Of a stretch of 64,000 nucleotides of DNA, positions 26,166-33,979 are shown one piece after another (within the stretch, counting starts at the first letter, position 1; each line of letters begins with the position of its first letter). Origin of the DNA: Bosea vestrisii (lineage in GTDB: Bacteria; Pseudomonadota; Alphaproteobacteria; Rhizobiales; Beijerinckiaceae); contig NZ_CP126308.1 of NCBI RefSeq assembly GCF_030144325.1, positions 248,001 through 312,000 on the forward strand, in the 5' to 3' direction. Position numbers and translations under genes: made by a program. Below the pieces are notes generated by a model. That model made no database searches. It saw only the letters and a program-made list of their open reading frames with translations, and had not been told where the DNA came from.

Positions 26166-26969
26166 TTGATTGCAGGAGCGGTCGCTGCGGAGCGCACTAG
26201 ACAAGGACCTGGAGCGTTTCTCCGATTCGGAGAAACGCGGAAATGCTCTAGGTCGTCGCGCTTCAAACTCCCTGTCCGGCTGCTGGCCAGCCTGATGCTC
26301 ACGCTGGCGCTCGGCGGCTGCTTCGGCTCGGACAACAAGCCGCAACTCTCCGTCGCCGAGACTCCGCCCCCCGATCTGCTGGGTGCGAAGGATATCGACG
26401 ACGCGATGCGGGAGCGCATCGCCCGCGCCGTCGAGCGGCCCGCCGCCGGCGCGGAGTCCGAAAGCCATTATCGCCAGCTTGCGCAGGAGCGGCCAAATGC
26501 GGCCGAGCCGCGCGTCGCGCTCGGGCGGATTCTGCAGCAGAAGCAGGATCTCGACGGCGCGAAGGCCGCCTTCCGGGAGGCGGCTGGACTCGAACCGCAC
26601 AATGTCGACGCCTGGGTCGGGCTCGCCCAGGTCGAGCTGGCGCGCAAGCGGCCGGCCGAAGCGATCGCGACGCTCGACAAGGCGCTCGCCGCCGCCCCCG
26701 GCGAATTGCGCCTGCTGAACGCCAAGGGCGTCATCCTCGACCGCGGCGGACAGCACAGGGAGGCGCAGGCGCTCTATCGCCAGGCGCTGCTCGGCCAGCC
26801 GAAGAACCAGATGGTGCGCCACAATCTCGGCCGCTCGCTGGCGCTCGATGGTCACGCCCAGGAGGCGATCGCGATCCTGCGTCCGCTGGCACGTGAGCCG
26901 AATGCACCTCCCGCCGCCAGGGAAAGCCTTGCGCTCGCCATGGAAAGGCAGCGCGCCTCCGGCACCTGA
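26166..26969 (+). CDS. TPR lipoprotein, TadD-like (possible secretin pilotin)
   Basis: Lipoprotein signal (FKLPVRLLASLMLTLALGGC) followed by TPR repeats (AAEPRVALGRILQQKQDLDG, VDAWVGLAQVELARKRPAEA, LNAKGVILDRGGQHREAQAL, MVRHNLGRSLALDGHAQEAI). TadD is the TPR lipoprotein that helps the Tad secretin into the outer membrane, so with the CpaC-like RhcC2 and CpaD-like genes this makes a third Tad-like outer-membrane part. The start is uncertain: TTG at 26166 has GGAAGG upstream but puts a palindromic repeat in the coding sequence before the signal; the ATG at 26295 would remove most of the signal. Confidence 0.75.
   Translation: MIAGAVAAERTRQGPGAFLRFGETRKCSRSSRFKLPVRLLASLMLTLALGGCFGSDNKPQLSVAETPPPDLLGAKDIDDAMRERIARAVERPAAGAESESHYRQLAQERPNAAEPRVALGRILQQKQDLDGAKAAFREAAGLEPHNVDAWVGLAQVELARKRPAEAIATLDKALAAAPGELRLLNAKGVILDRGGQHREAQALYRQALLGQPKNQMVRHNLGRSLALDGHAQEAIAILRPLAREPNAPPAARESLALAMERQRASGT
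26208..26252. repeat. 45-bp palindromic repeat inside the start region of the TadD-like gene
   Basis: Perfect 12-bp arms GCGTTTCTCCGA / TCGGAGAAACGC around one base, with outer arms CCTGGAGC / GCTCTAGG (one mismatch). It has the look of the intergenic palindromic elements common in Hyphomicrobiales. If the TTG at 26166 is the real start, it is translated in frame (GAFLRFGETRKCSR). Confidence 0.6.
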
Positions 26970-26972
26970 GCC

Positions 26973-27002
26973 GGGTCAGCTTGCGATCAGGTCCGCTCCT
27001 TA
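26973..27002 (+). promoter_or_regulatory. Degenerate tts-box-like element upstream of the nuclease effector gene
   Basis: GGTCAGCTT at the left end and CTCCTTA at the right end, at nearly the same separation as in the good boxes, but the middle CGAAAGCT is not kept. It begins four bases after the stop of the TadD-like gene and 43 bases before the effector ATG. Confidence 0.45.
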
Positions 27003-27044
27003 GACTGAAGCGGACCCGCCGAATGGATCGCAAGGATACGGGCC

Positions 27045-30000
27045 ATGACCGCTTCCGCCGTTGCCGCTGCCGACACCGAACGCGCCCGCCCTGCAGGCGG
27101 CGGTGCTGCGGCATCCGACGATACGGCTGCACATGGCACCGCCGCCTTCGAACGTGCCGTGAACGAGGCGGCGCTCGCTCCCAATGCCGCACCGGCGCGG
27201 CAGGTCGAGCCGGCGCCCGAACAGCCGGATACAGCAGAAGCGCCCCAAGCCGGCCCCGACGAGACGCGCCGGCGCGAGATCGACAGCTGGGTCGACAACG
27301 ATTCCGACCATAGCGGCGGCTTCCTCGGCATCGGCGGCACCGACAGCAACGACAAGGTCGTCGAAGCACTGCGCGGCGGCAGCCGTCTTGGTGGCCTCGA
27401 TCGGCCAGAGCAGGCCTATTTAGTCGACCGCATGCTCGATCGCTGGGCCGCTGGTCGCGGCGACGGTCCCGGCGGGGCTCACAGGCTCGCGACCAATCTC
27501 GGCGATACGCCGGAGCTGCGCGATGTCGTGGCCGAGCGTTTCGCCGTGCGCGCCGGCGAGATGAACCGCGCACTCGCGAACCGGCCGACCGATGAGAGCT
27601 GGCGTGAGCGGGCGCAGGCGAGTGCCATCGCCGACAGCGCCGTCACGGCTCTCTCCGGCCCGGCCTATGACGAGCCTGAGGATCTGCGCCCCTTGCGTGA
27701 CATGGTGAGCGGGCTGCCGCCGCAAGCCGCCGGCGACTTCGCCCGCGCGCTCGCGACAGCGCCGAACGCCCCGGCCATAGGCGGCTCGCCGATGCTGTCG
27801 CGGACGCTGCAGGCGCTGAACCACGGCCCGCCGAGCGAAGCGACCAGCGCCTTCGTCCAGAATGCTTTCGCCGGCGCCAGCCTGACCGACTACGGCCAGA
27901 TGTCGGGCGACCTGCCACAGCAGCTCGGCCGGGCTCTGTCGCGCGAATGGCATCCCGACGATGCAGCCCTTCAGAACACCGATGCCAATCGCCTCACCGG
28001 CATCCTCAACACCAGCCAGGGCCGCCAGCTCTTCGCCGCCAGCGAGAGCGTGCCGCTGGCGGCGCGCGTCAACGCCCTCGCCCGTATCCGCATGGATCCT
28101 GGCATCACGGCGGAAACGCTCGAGGCGACCGATGACCCTTGGACCAATCCGGCCATCGTCCGGCCCGAGGCGCAGGACATCGCGCGGCAATATCTGACCG
28201 TTAGGGGCGATGCGCCGCGGCAGCTGGCCGGCAGCGACCTCGACAACACGGTCGGCTTCGCCATGGGCCTGCCGCCGGCCGTGCCGGACGGAACCAGCCC
28301 CGCCAACGCCGAGGCTGGGGCGGCGCGTGGGCAGTTCTCCTACTATGGCAGCGGCGACCAGGCGGCTGCAATCCGCGCCGTCACCGACCAGATCCGTGCA
28401 GTCGCCGGGAGCGACGCGCCCAATGTCACCGTACTGCCGGTGAGCTATTCGAGCGGCGAGACCGGGCCGGTACAATTGCCGCTGTTCCGTGTCACCGATG
28501 CCTCCGGCGCCGAGCGTTTCGTCGATAATACCGGCCGGCGCTACGAGAATTTCGACGACTGGCGCGAGAACAACAAGCTGCCGCCCGGCCATATGACCTA
28601 CCCCGAGGGCGGGCACCTGAGCGCCGATGAGAACGGCGCGGTCAGGCTCGGCGAAGGCAACACACCGGAGACCGTCGACAGCTTCGGCGAGCATCTTTCG
28701 AGCGCGCTCGACACCGCCGCCCTGGTAGGCGGCGTCATCGCTGGCGGCGTGCTGATCGTCGGCTCGGGTGGGCTGGCGACTCCGGTCGTCGTTGGGGCCG
28801 GGGCGGTCGCGGTCGGGGCCGGCGCCTGGGGCGCCTATCGCAGCGGCAGCGAGCTCGTCGACCGCTCGCAGCACGGCCAGTCGATCAATCCGCTCGAAGA
28901 CGCGCAGGCGCGCAATCTCTGGCTCAATCTCGGCGCCAGCGCGCTCTCGGTCGGCGCCTTCGGCAGCGCCGCGCGCCTCGCCCAGCTCGGCCGGGCCGGG
29001 CGCACCATCGCGCCGCTCGAGGCCTCCGCCCATGGCTACCTCCAGGCCAGCGCCGCCATCGTCGACACCGCCGCGATCGCCAATCAGGGCGTCGACCTTG
29101 CCCGCAACTGGAACGAGATGTCGGGCGGCGAGCGGGCGACCGCCCTGCTCTCCATGGGCTTCTGGGCGACGGCGACCGTCGCCGGTGCGCGCGCCACCGG
29201 CTCGCGGCCGGGCGACATGTTCAACCCCGTCACCATTCGCGACAATGTGCTGCGCTGGCTGCCGCCAGGCGTCACGCCCGACCCGGCCTTGCCGGGCAAC
29301 GAGGTTCGGATCGACTACGACCCGACTACGGGCGTCGTGCAGGGCATCCGCCATGGGCCGCAGGCGAGCCAGGCCGATATCGATCTGCATGTCGCGACTG
29401 CGCAGAACATCCAGCGCAGCCTGACGCTCGAAGGCCAGCTCGGTGCGATCTTCGCAGACCATGGCGAACCGCCACCGGGCACGCTCGGCTGGGCCGCCCA
29501 GATCGATATCGGCAAGGTGCTCCAGCGCATGAGCCAGCGCGCGACCGAGCTCGACGAGCCGAACCTGTCACCGGCGCGACGGGCCGAACTGAGCCAGGCC
29601 AACGACGTCGACCGGCAGCATCTCGACGAGCTCGCGGCCGATGTCGAATCGATGGTGCGCGATCCGGCCCACGCCAATATCGCGGCGCGGAACACGAACT
29701 TCTCCGAGCGTGATACCGCCGCCGAGCGCCAGCAGCTTCCGGTCGGAGCGACGACGCGCACGATCGGCGATGCCCCCGCGACGCAGAACGAGGTCACTTG
29801 GACGGTCAACGCAAATCACGAGACCGTTCGCGCCGAGGCCACCATCCGGCATATCCCGCCGAAGAAGGAGCGCCCGGACGAGGAGAACGAGCTCACCGCC
29901 AATGTCGGCCATGAGGGCGGGCGCACCGGTGAATTCCCGGCCAACGACAATGGCGGCCACATCGTCGGCTACCAGTTCCTGCATGATCAGGGGCTGGTCA

Positions 30001-30359
30001 ACATGTTCCCGCAGAATTCGCAGTTCAACCAGCAGGTCTACACTCAGTTCGAGACAGAGATGCGCCAATGGGTCGAGGCCGGCGGCGAGGTCAGGGTCAA
30101 GGTCGAGGTCGGCGCGCGTGGCGCGAACGACGAGCTGCAATGGGGCGGAGCCCGGCCGGACAATGTCGAGGTCACCTATGAGGTGATCAATCCCGAGACC
30201 GGCGAGATGGTGTATCGTAACTTCGCCCGGTTCAAGAACGAGCAGGACCAGAGCTTCGACGGCTTCGAGGAGGCCGTGGGCACCAATCCGAACGTCGCCC
30301 GAACCCGGCGCGGCAAGGTCGACGTTCCCGCCGAGATGCGGCGGCTTCTGGAGCAGTGA
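27045..30359 (+). CDS. Large effector/toxin: DUF4781-like core with C-terminal DNA/RNA non-specific endonuclease domain
   Basis: 1,104 residues without Sec signal. N-terminus Ala/Pro-rich; residues ~130-480 helical and unassigned; ~490-710 match a DUF4781-like module (FVDNTGRRYENFDDWRENNK, LPPGHMTYPEGGHL) containing a glycine-rich hydrophobic hairpin (VGGVIAGGVLIVGSGG, ~556-598); the last ~170 residues carry an Endonuclea_NS_2-type nuclease (YeeF/EssD-like): NVGHEGGRTGEFPANDNGGH, then VGYQF, NMFPQNSQFNQQVYTQFETE. His972 of NDNGGH is the expected catalytic base and the NMFPQNSQFN asparagines the metal site. The gene right behind encodes a YezG/DUF600-like immunity protein. A degenerate tts box precedes it. 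Such a toxin-immunity pair in a T3SS island is unusual. Confidence 0.82.
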   Translation: MTASAVAAADTERARPAGGGAAASDDTAAHGTAAFERAVNEAALAPNAAPARQVEPAPEQPDTAEAPQAGPDETRRREIDSWVDNDSDHSGGFLGIGGTDSNDKVVEALRGGSRLGGLDRPEQAYLVDRMLDRWAAGRGDGPGGAHRLATNLGDTPELRDVVAERFAVRAGEMNRALANRPTDESWRERAQASAIADSAVTALSGPAYDEPEDLRPLRDMVSGLPPQAAGDFARALATAPNAPAIGGSPMLSRTLQALNHGPPSEATSAFVQNAFAGASLTDYGQMSGDLPQQLGRALSREWHPDDAALQNTDANRLTGILNTSQGRQLFAASESVPLAARVNALARIRMDPGITAETLEATDDPWTNPAIVRPEAQDIARQYLTVRGDAPRQLAGSDLDNTVGFAMGLPPAVPDGTSPANAEAGAARGQFSYYGSGDQAAAIRAVTDQIRAVAGSDAPNVTVLPVSYSSGETGPVQLPLFRVTDASGAERFVDNTGRRYENFDDWRENNKLPPGHMTYPEGGHLSADENGAVRLGEGNTPETVDSFGEHLSSALDTAALVGGVIAGGVLIVGSGGLATPVVVGAGAVAVGAGAWGAYRSGSELVDRSQHGQSINPLEDAQARNLWLNLGASALSVGAFGSAARLAQLGRAGRTIAPLEASAHGYLQASAAIVDTAAIANQGVDLARNWNEMSGGERATALLSMGFWATATVAGARATGSRPGDMFNPVTIRDNVLRWLPPGVTPDPALPGNEVRIDYDPTTGVVQGIRHGPQASQADIDLHVATAQNIQRSLTLEGQLGAIFADHGEPPPGTLGWAAQIDIGKVLQRMSQRATELDEPNLSPARRAELSQANDVDRQHLDELAADVESMVRDPAHANIAARNTNFSERDTAAERQQLPVGATTRTIGDAPATQNEVTWTVNANHETVRAEATIRHIPPKKERPDEENELTANVGHEGGRTGEFPANDNGGHIVGYQFLHDQGLVNMFPQNSQFNQQVYTQFETEMRQWVEAGGEVRVKVEVGARGANDELQWGGARPDNVEVTYEVINPETGEMVYRNFARFKNEQDQSFDGFEEAVGTNPNVARTRRGKVDVPAEMRRLLEQ

Positions 30360-30361
30360 GC

Positions 30362-30757
30362 ATGTCGATCGAGACGGACTATGACCGCGCCACCGGGCTC
30401 GTGCACGAGATCGGCGCGCAGATCGTCAAGGAACAGGCCGCCGGCGACGATACCTGGGACAGCCTTGCCGTCACGGCCATCGTCGCCGGCGGCTCGGTGC
30501 AGATCAGCGGCTACGCTTATGAGGATGGCGGCAGGCCTCGCCCCGCACGGGTCGGCTCCGGCCCGCTCGCCGACAGGTTCGAGGAACTCTGCAAGGCGAT
30601 GCAGAAGCCGGATGGTGACAGCTGGAAGACGACTCTGGTGCAGATCCGCCGCGCGAGCGGCAAGCTCACGATCGATTACGACTATGCCAATCCATTGCGC
30701 TGGAAGGTGACCCCCGCCAATCTCGCCACACTTCCCGAAGAGATGCGGCCAATATAG
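30362..30757 (+). CDS. YezG/DUF600-type immunity protein
   Basis: 131 residues, start ATG at 30362 with GGAG ten bases upstream (a GTG at 30356 is too close to it), two bases after the toxin stop. Pattern of the DUF600/YezG immunity family: TWDSLAVTAIVAGGSVQISG, a central LADRFEELCKAMQK helix, then DSWKTTLVQIRRASGKLTID, YDYANPLRWKV. In Bacillus subtilis YezG neutralises the YeeF nuclease, whose nuclease domain type matches the upstream protein, so the pairing agrees with known toxin-immunity couples. No signal peptide, so it would act in the cytoplasm to protect the producer. Confidence 0.75.
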   Translation: MSIETDYDRATGLVHEIGAQIVKEQAAGDDTWDSLAVTAIVAGGSVQISGYAYEDGGRPRPARVGSGPLADRFEELCKAMQKPDGDSWKTTLVQIRRASGKLTIDYDYANPLRWKVTPANLATLPEEMRPI

Positions 30758-31139
30758 GGACCAGATCGTTCGACGGATCAGGAGGTCCGTGCAGGACGCC
30801 GCTCTATTCGATCGACAGTCGTCAGCGAGCTACGGCTCGTGAAGCTGATGCTCGGGTCCCGACTTGTTCCCGCTCCCGCGCTTCGCTGGGAATTTGGGTC
30901 GCGATTGAAGGGGCGCGATCGCGCTGCGGTTCGAAGCGGCCCTTTCCATGTGCTGATACGGGTTCTTGGCCCAAATGCGGTTAGCAGCGTACCCAGAAGC
31001 GGACGCTCCGAACGTCAGCTCTGGGCCAAACTCGGAAGTAGACGCCCCTCATTGGCGAGTGGACCATCACGGCCATGTTCGCCTTGCCGATTTCATATGT
31101 CGTGCCATGTTGGCAGGTCCGATGATCGAGAGGTGCGTC
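30758..31139. other. Intergenic gap, 382 bases
   Basis: No convincing gene. It contains an 'agaagcggacgctcc' motif (about 30997) resembling the 'aagcggacg' motif at 3548, probably a decayed dispersed repeat. Marks the right edge of the T3SS island. Confidence 0.4.
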
Positions 31140-31349
31140 ATGGCGACAGGTACAGTGAAATGGTTCAATGCGACGAAGGGCTTTGGCTTCATCCAGCCGG
31201 ATGATAGCGGCCAGGATGTCTTCGTTCACATCAGCGCCGTCGAGCGGGCCGGTCTGCGTGACCTCCGGGACGGTCAGAAGATTTCCTATGAGCTCGTTCA
31301 GGACAAGCGGTCGGGCAAGGCCTCGGCGGACAATTTGCGCGCCGAGTGA
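31140..31349 (+). CDS. Cold-shock protein (CspA family)
   Basis: 69 residues, complete CSD fold: GTVKWFNATKGFGFIQPDD (RNP1 KGFGFI), DVFVHISAVERAGL (RNP2 VFVHIS), ISYELVQDKRSGKASADNLR. Single-strand nucleic-acid binding RNA chaperone. Start at the ATG at 31140 with GAGAGG upstream. The long upstream gap could hold a structured leader, as is common for csp genes, but I see no clear element. Confidence 0.92.
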   Translation: MATGTVKWFNATKGFGFIQPDDSGQDVFVHISAVERAGLRDLRDGQKISYELVQDKRSGKASADNLRAE

Positions 31350-31390
31350 GGCTCTGGCGCCGGACGCCGCGTCGTAACAGCGCTTGCCGA

Positions 31391-32095
31391 TCAAAATTCT
31401 AGCCCGTTCGCCGCATTCGGCTCATCGAGAGCATCCTGGGAGGCCTCTTCGTCCTCCTCGCCTTCGATCCCGATCGGGATTTCGGCGGCCAGCAGATTGT
31501 CCTTCGTCAGCAAGCCGGCGTCCTCGAGCTTCTCGATATCGGGCAGGTCGCGCAGGCTGGCGAGGCCGAACACCGACAGGAATTTTTCCGTCGTCACATA
31601 GGTGTAAGGCGCGCCAGGCTCCGGACTGCGCGGTCCGGGCGCGATGACGCCGGCGCGCTTCAGCGCCGCGACAGTGTCGCGGCTCATCTCCTTGCCAAAC
31701 ACTTTTCCGAGCTCGCCGCGGGTGATCGGCTGGAGATAGGCGATGCCGGAGAGGAACAGGATCTCGGTCGAGGACAGACCCGCCGTCGGCTGCGGCACGC
31801 CCGACACCGTCCGGATCGCCGGCGCGAAGGCGCTGCGCGTCCGATGGTGCCAGCCGCCGGCCACGGCGACGAGATCATAGGGCCGCCCGCGCAGTTCCTC
31901 GCGGATGTCGGCGATGACCAGGTCGAGGGCGCAATCGCGGCCGACGACCTGGGCCAGCACATCGCGCGGCACCGGCGCGGGCGCGGCGAAGATCACGGCC
32001 TCGACCCGGCCCATCCATTCACGCCAGCGCAGTTCGGGCGGGAGATCCGTGAGCTCCCTGTCGAGCGCGATCTCAGCTTTGGGCCGACGCGCCAT
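31391..32095 (-). CDS. scpB: ScpB-family protein (SMC-Scp complex subunit), plasmid type
   Basis: 234 residues with two winged-helix parts: AVIFAAPAPVPRDVLAQVVG and ILFLSGIAYLQPITRGELGKVFG, RDTVAALKRAGVIAPGPRSPEPGAPYTYVTT (in parts), TEKFLSVFGLASLRDLPDIE. Chromosomal ScpB works with ScpA and SMC in chromosome compaction. No ScpA or SMC is nearby; copies of this kind occur on rhizobial plasmids beside DUF1403 and integrase genes. It starts three bases after the DUF1403 stop, so the two form an operon. Confidence 0.82.
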   Translation of the reverse strand: MARRPKAEIALDRELTDLPPELRWREWMGRVEAVIFAAPAPVPRDVLAQVVGRDCALDLVIADIREELRGRPYDLVAVAGGWHHRTRSAFAPAIRTVSGVPQPTAGLSSTEILFLSGIAYLQPITRGELGKVFGKEMSRDTVAALKRAGVIAPGPRSPEPGAPYTYVTTEKFLSVFGLASLRDLPDIEKLEDAGLLTKDNLLAAEIPIGIEGEEDEEASQDALDEPNAANGLEF

Positions 32096-32098
32096 CGC

Positions 32099-33055
32099 TC
32101 AGAGCCCGTAGAGGCGAAACGTCGGGCGGCCCGACAATTCGCGCAGCGCGCCAAGCGCGACCAGACGGTCGAACAGGCGGCGCAAGCCGCGCTCCGAGAT
32201 GCCACCTATTCTGGCCGAGCTCATCAGGGCATCCTCGGCCAGGAGGGCGTCAATCACCGCGCTCGCCCCCTTCGCCCGCAGCTTTGGCGCCGCGGCCGCG
32301 AGGACATCAGCCCGGCGCGCCAGTTCGCCGGCCAGATCGACCGCGCGGGCCGCGGCCTGCGCATAAGCCAGGGCAACCGCCGGCTGCCAGCCCGCCCCGC
32401 CCGGTCGCGGACGCTTGCCCGCCTGCCCGATCCGGGCACCTGACTCCAAGATGGCGGTGGCCAACAGCGGCACTGGCACTGGCCATTTGAGCTTGTGGGC
32501 GAGCACGGCGTCGGCCAGCCAGAGCGCCAAAAGCTCGGCCTCAGGCAAAACCCTGACGACGCGCTCGGCCAGCGCGGCAACAACCGTGATGGCCGTCCGG
32601 TCCGATCGGGCGGCTGCGACGGCCAGATCGGCCAATGCCGCGAGCTCGGCCGCGCCCACAACCAGGCCGAAGCCGGCCGCGGCGCGGGCGATCGCATCTG
32701 GCGAAACATCCGGCGAGCGCGCGACGAGCTGGCGCCAGGCCAGCAGGGCGCGCCCGGCCGGGCCGGGATCGTCGCCGGGCCGGCGCAGCAGCTCGACATC
32801 GCGCAATTGGCTTTGGTCCTCGCGGCGACCAAGCAGGCGCAGGCTGGCGGCTGCCGCCTGCAGTGCCAGGCGCTGGCGCCAGACGCCCGCCCACAGCGGC
32901 ATATCGCGGGCGATCGGATCGAGCGCGGCGAGATTGGCGCCGGCCCGAAAGGCTGCGTCAAATCCCTGAGAAGACTGCACTTTTGGACGCGCCCAGCCGG
33001 GCACAGGACGGATGGCTGAGGGCGATGAAGCCAAGGGCGCAGCGCGGCGAAGCAT
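32099..33055 (-). CDS. DUF1403 family protein
   Basis: 318 residues, Ala/Leu/Arg-rich and helical. Recognised by the DUF1403 pattern: FRAGANLAALDPIARDMPLW, WRQRLALQAAAASLRLLGR, LALWLADAVLAHKLKWPVPVPLLAT (in parts), and a C-terminal winged-helix-like end ISERGLRRLFDRLVALGALR. The family is known mainly from rhizobial plasmids and symbiotic islands with a neighbouring ScpB. Function unknown; DNA recombination or plasmid upkeep is a guess from context. Confidence 0.75.
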   Translation of the reverse strand: MLRRAAPLASSPSAIRPVPGWARPKVQSSQGFDAAFRAGANLAALDPIARDMPLWAGVWRQRLALQAAAASLRLLGRREDQSQLRDVELLRRPGDDPGPAGRALLAWRQLVARSPDVSPDAIARAAAGFGLVVGAAELAALADLAVAAARSDRTAITVVAALAERVVRVLPEAELLALWLADAVLAHKLKWPVPVPLLATAILESGARIGQAGKRPRPGGAGWQPAVALAYAQAAARAVDLAGELARRADVLAAAAPKLRAKGASAVIDALLAEDALMSSARIGGISERGLRRLFDRLVALGALRELSGRPTFRLYGL

Positions 33056-33129
33056 GCGCTTACACTAGCGCGCAGCGGCGCTTAAGGCCATCATAATCGC
33101 AACAAAGCGCCGGGCCTGTCGTCCGTTAA

Positions 33130-33162
33130 TAACGAACGATAATGTTGCATTATCGCTCGTTA
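33130..33162. promoter_or_regulatory. 15-bp near-perfect inverted repeat in an AT-rich gap
   Basis: TAACGAACGATAATG / CATTATCGCTCGTTA around TTG, one mismatch. It sits in the divergent gap between DUF1403/ScpB (leftward) and VapBC (rightward), 75 bases before the former. Operator or plasmid-function site; a terminator is unlikely because neither gene ends here. Confidence 0.6.
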
Positions 33163-33335
33163 TGCTCATTATAGTGAGACGCGCGATTTGGCGCTCCAAA
33201 AGCCCGCCGGCGGGCTTCGGTCAGGCTCCGGGCCGCCAAATCGGCCGAGAATTCGGAGGCCGCAGGTGTCGTCGAAATTGCCCGCAATGGATTGTTCAGG
33301 TAGAATATAGACGAAAAGGAACCTGGATTCCAAAA

Positions 33336-33590
33336 ATGGCGCTAAGCATCAAAGACCCGAAGACCGAGAAGCTGGCGCGCGCCCTCGCCGAGCGCACGGG
33401 CGAGACCATCACCGTCGCGACACGCCGGGCGATCGAGGAGCGCCTGAAGCGAATGGCGTCGCAAGGCCGCAAGGCAGCGCTCCTCGAGGACATGGAGGCC
33501 ATGCAACGGCGTTTGGATGCGCTGCCGGTGCTCGACCCCCGCAGCCCCGATGACATCATCGGCTACGACGAGAACGGCGTTCCGAACTAA
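33336..33590 (+). CDS. vapB: VapB-type antitoxin
   Basis: 84 residues from the ATG at 33336. N-terminal MALSIKDPKTEKLARALAER, TGETITVATRRAIEERLKRM is the PSK/VapB-like DNA-binding part; the C-terminus (LDPRSPDDIIGYDENGVPN) is the extended toxin-binding arm typical of Rv0623-type VapB. Its TAA overlaps the toxin ATG by one base, the usual coupling in vapBC. Confidence 0.88.
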   Translation: MALSIKDPKTEKLARALAERTGETITVATRRAIEERLKRMASQGRKAALLEDMEAMQRRLDALPVLDPRSPDDIIGYDENGVPN

Positions 33591-33976
33591 TGGTGATCGA
33601 CACGTCCGCGATCGTCGCGATCTTCTTCAATGAGCCGGATGCCCCGCGCTATCGCGAGCGCATCGCCGATGATCCCGTCCGGCTCATGTCGGCAGCGACG
33701 CTCCTTGAGGCCGCGATGGTTATCGAGGGGCGCTTCGGCGAGGCCGGCGGCGCAGAGCTCGATCTGTGGCTGCACAAGGCCGAGGTCGAGATCGTCGCGG
33801 TGACCGCCGAGCACGCCGATCAGGCTCGGCGTGCCTGGCGCCGCTACGGCAAGGGCCGCCACCCGGCCAGCCTGAACTACGGCGACTGCTTTTCCTATGC
33901 CCTCGCCGCTTTGACGGGCGAGCCCCTGCTGTTCAAGGGCGAGGATTTCGCCCAGACCGACATCCAGGTAGCCTGA
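33590..33976 (+). CDS. vapC: VapC toxin, PIN-domain ribonuclease
   Basis: 128 residues. PIN-domain acidic residues are in place: Asp4 (MVIDTSA), Glu40 (SAATLLEA), and the Asp in LNYGDCFSYALA with a downstream acidic residue near LLFKGEDF. Cleaves RNA, typically tRNA, when VapB is lost; probably a plasmid-addiction system near the replicon. Confidence 0.9.
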   Translation: MVIDTSAIVAIFFNEPDAPRYRERIADDPVRLMSAATLLEAAMVIEGRFGEAGGAELDLWLHKAEVEIVAVTAEHADQARRAWRRYGKGRHPASLNYGDCFSYALAALTGEPLLFKGEDFAQTDIQVA

Positions 33977-33979
33977 GCG

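Noticed and set aside
27420..29462. 680-residue minus-strand frame inside the nuclease effector gene
   Set aside because: Shadow frame of a high-GC gene; the plus-strand product has DUF4781-like and nuclease motifs.
30830..30880. Possible sixth tts box (TCGTCAGC at about 30817)
   Set aside because: The AGCT and CCTA blocks are not at the required distances, and no effector gene follows.
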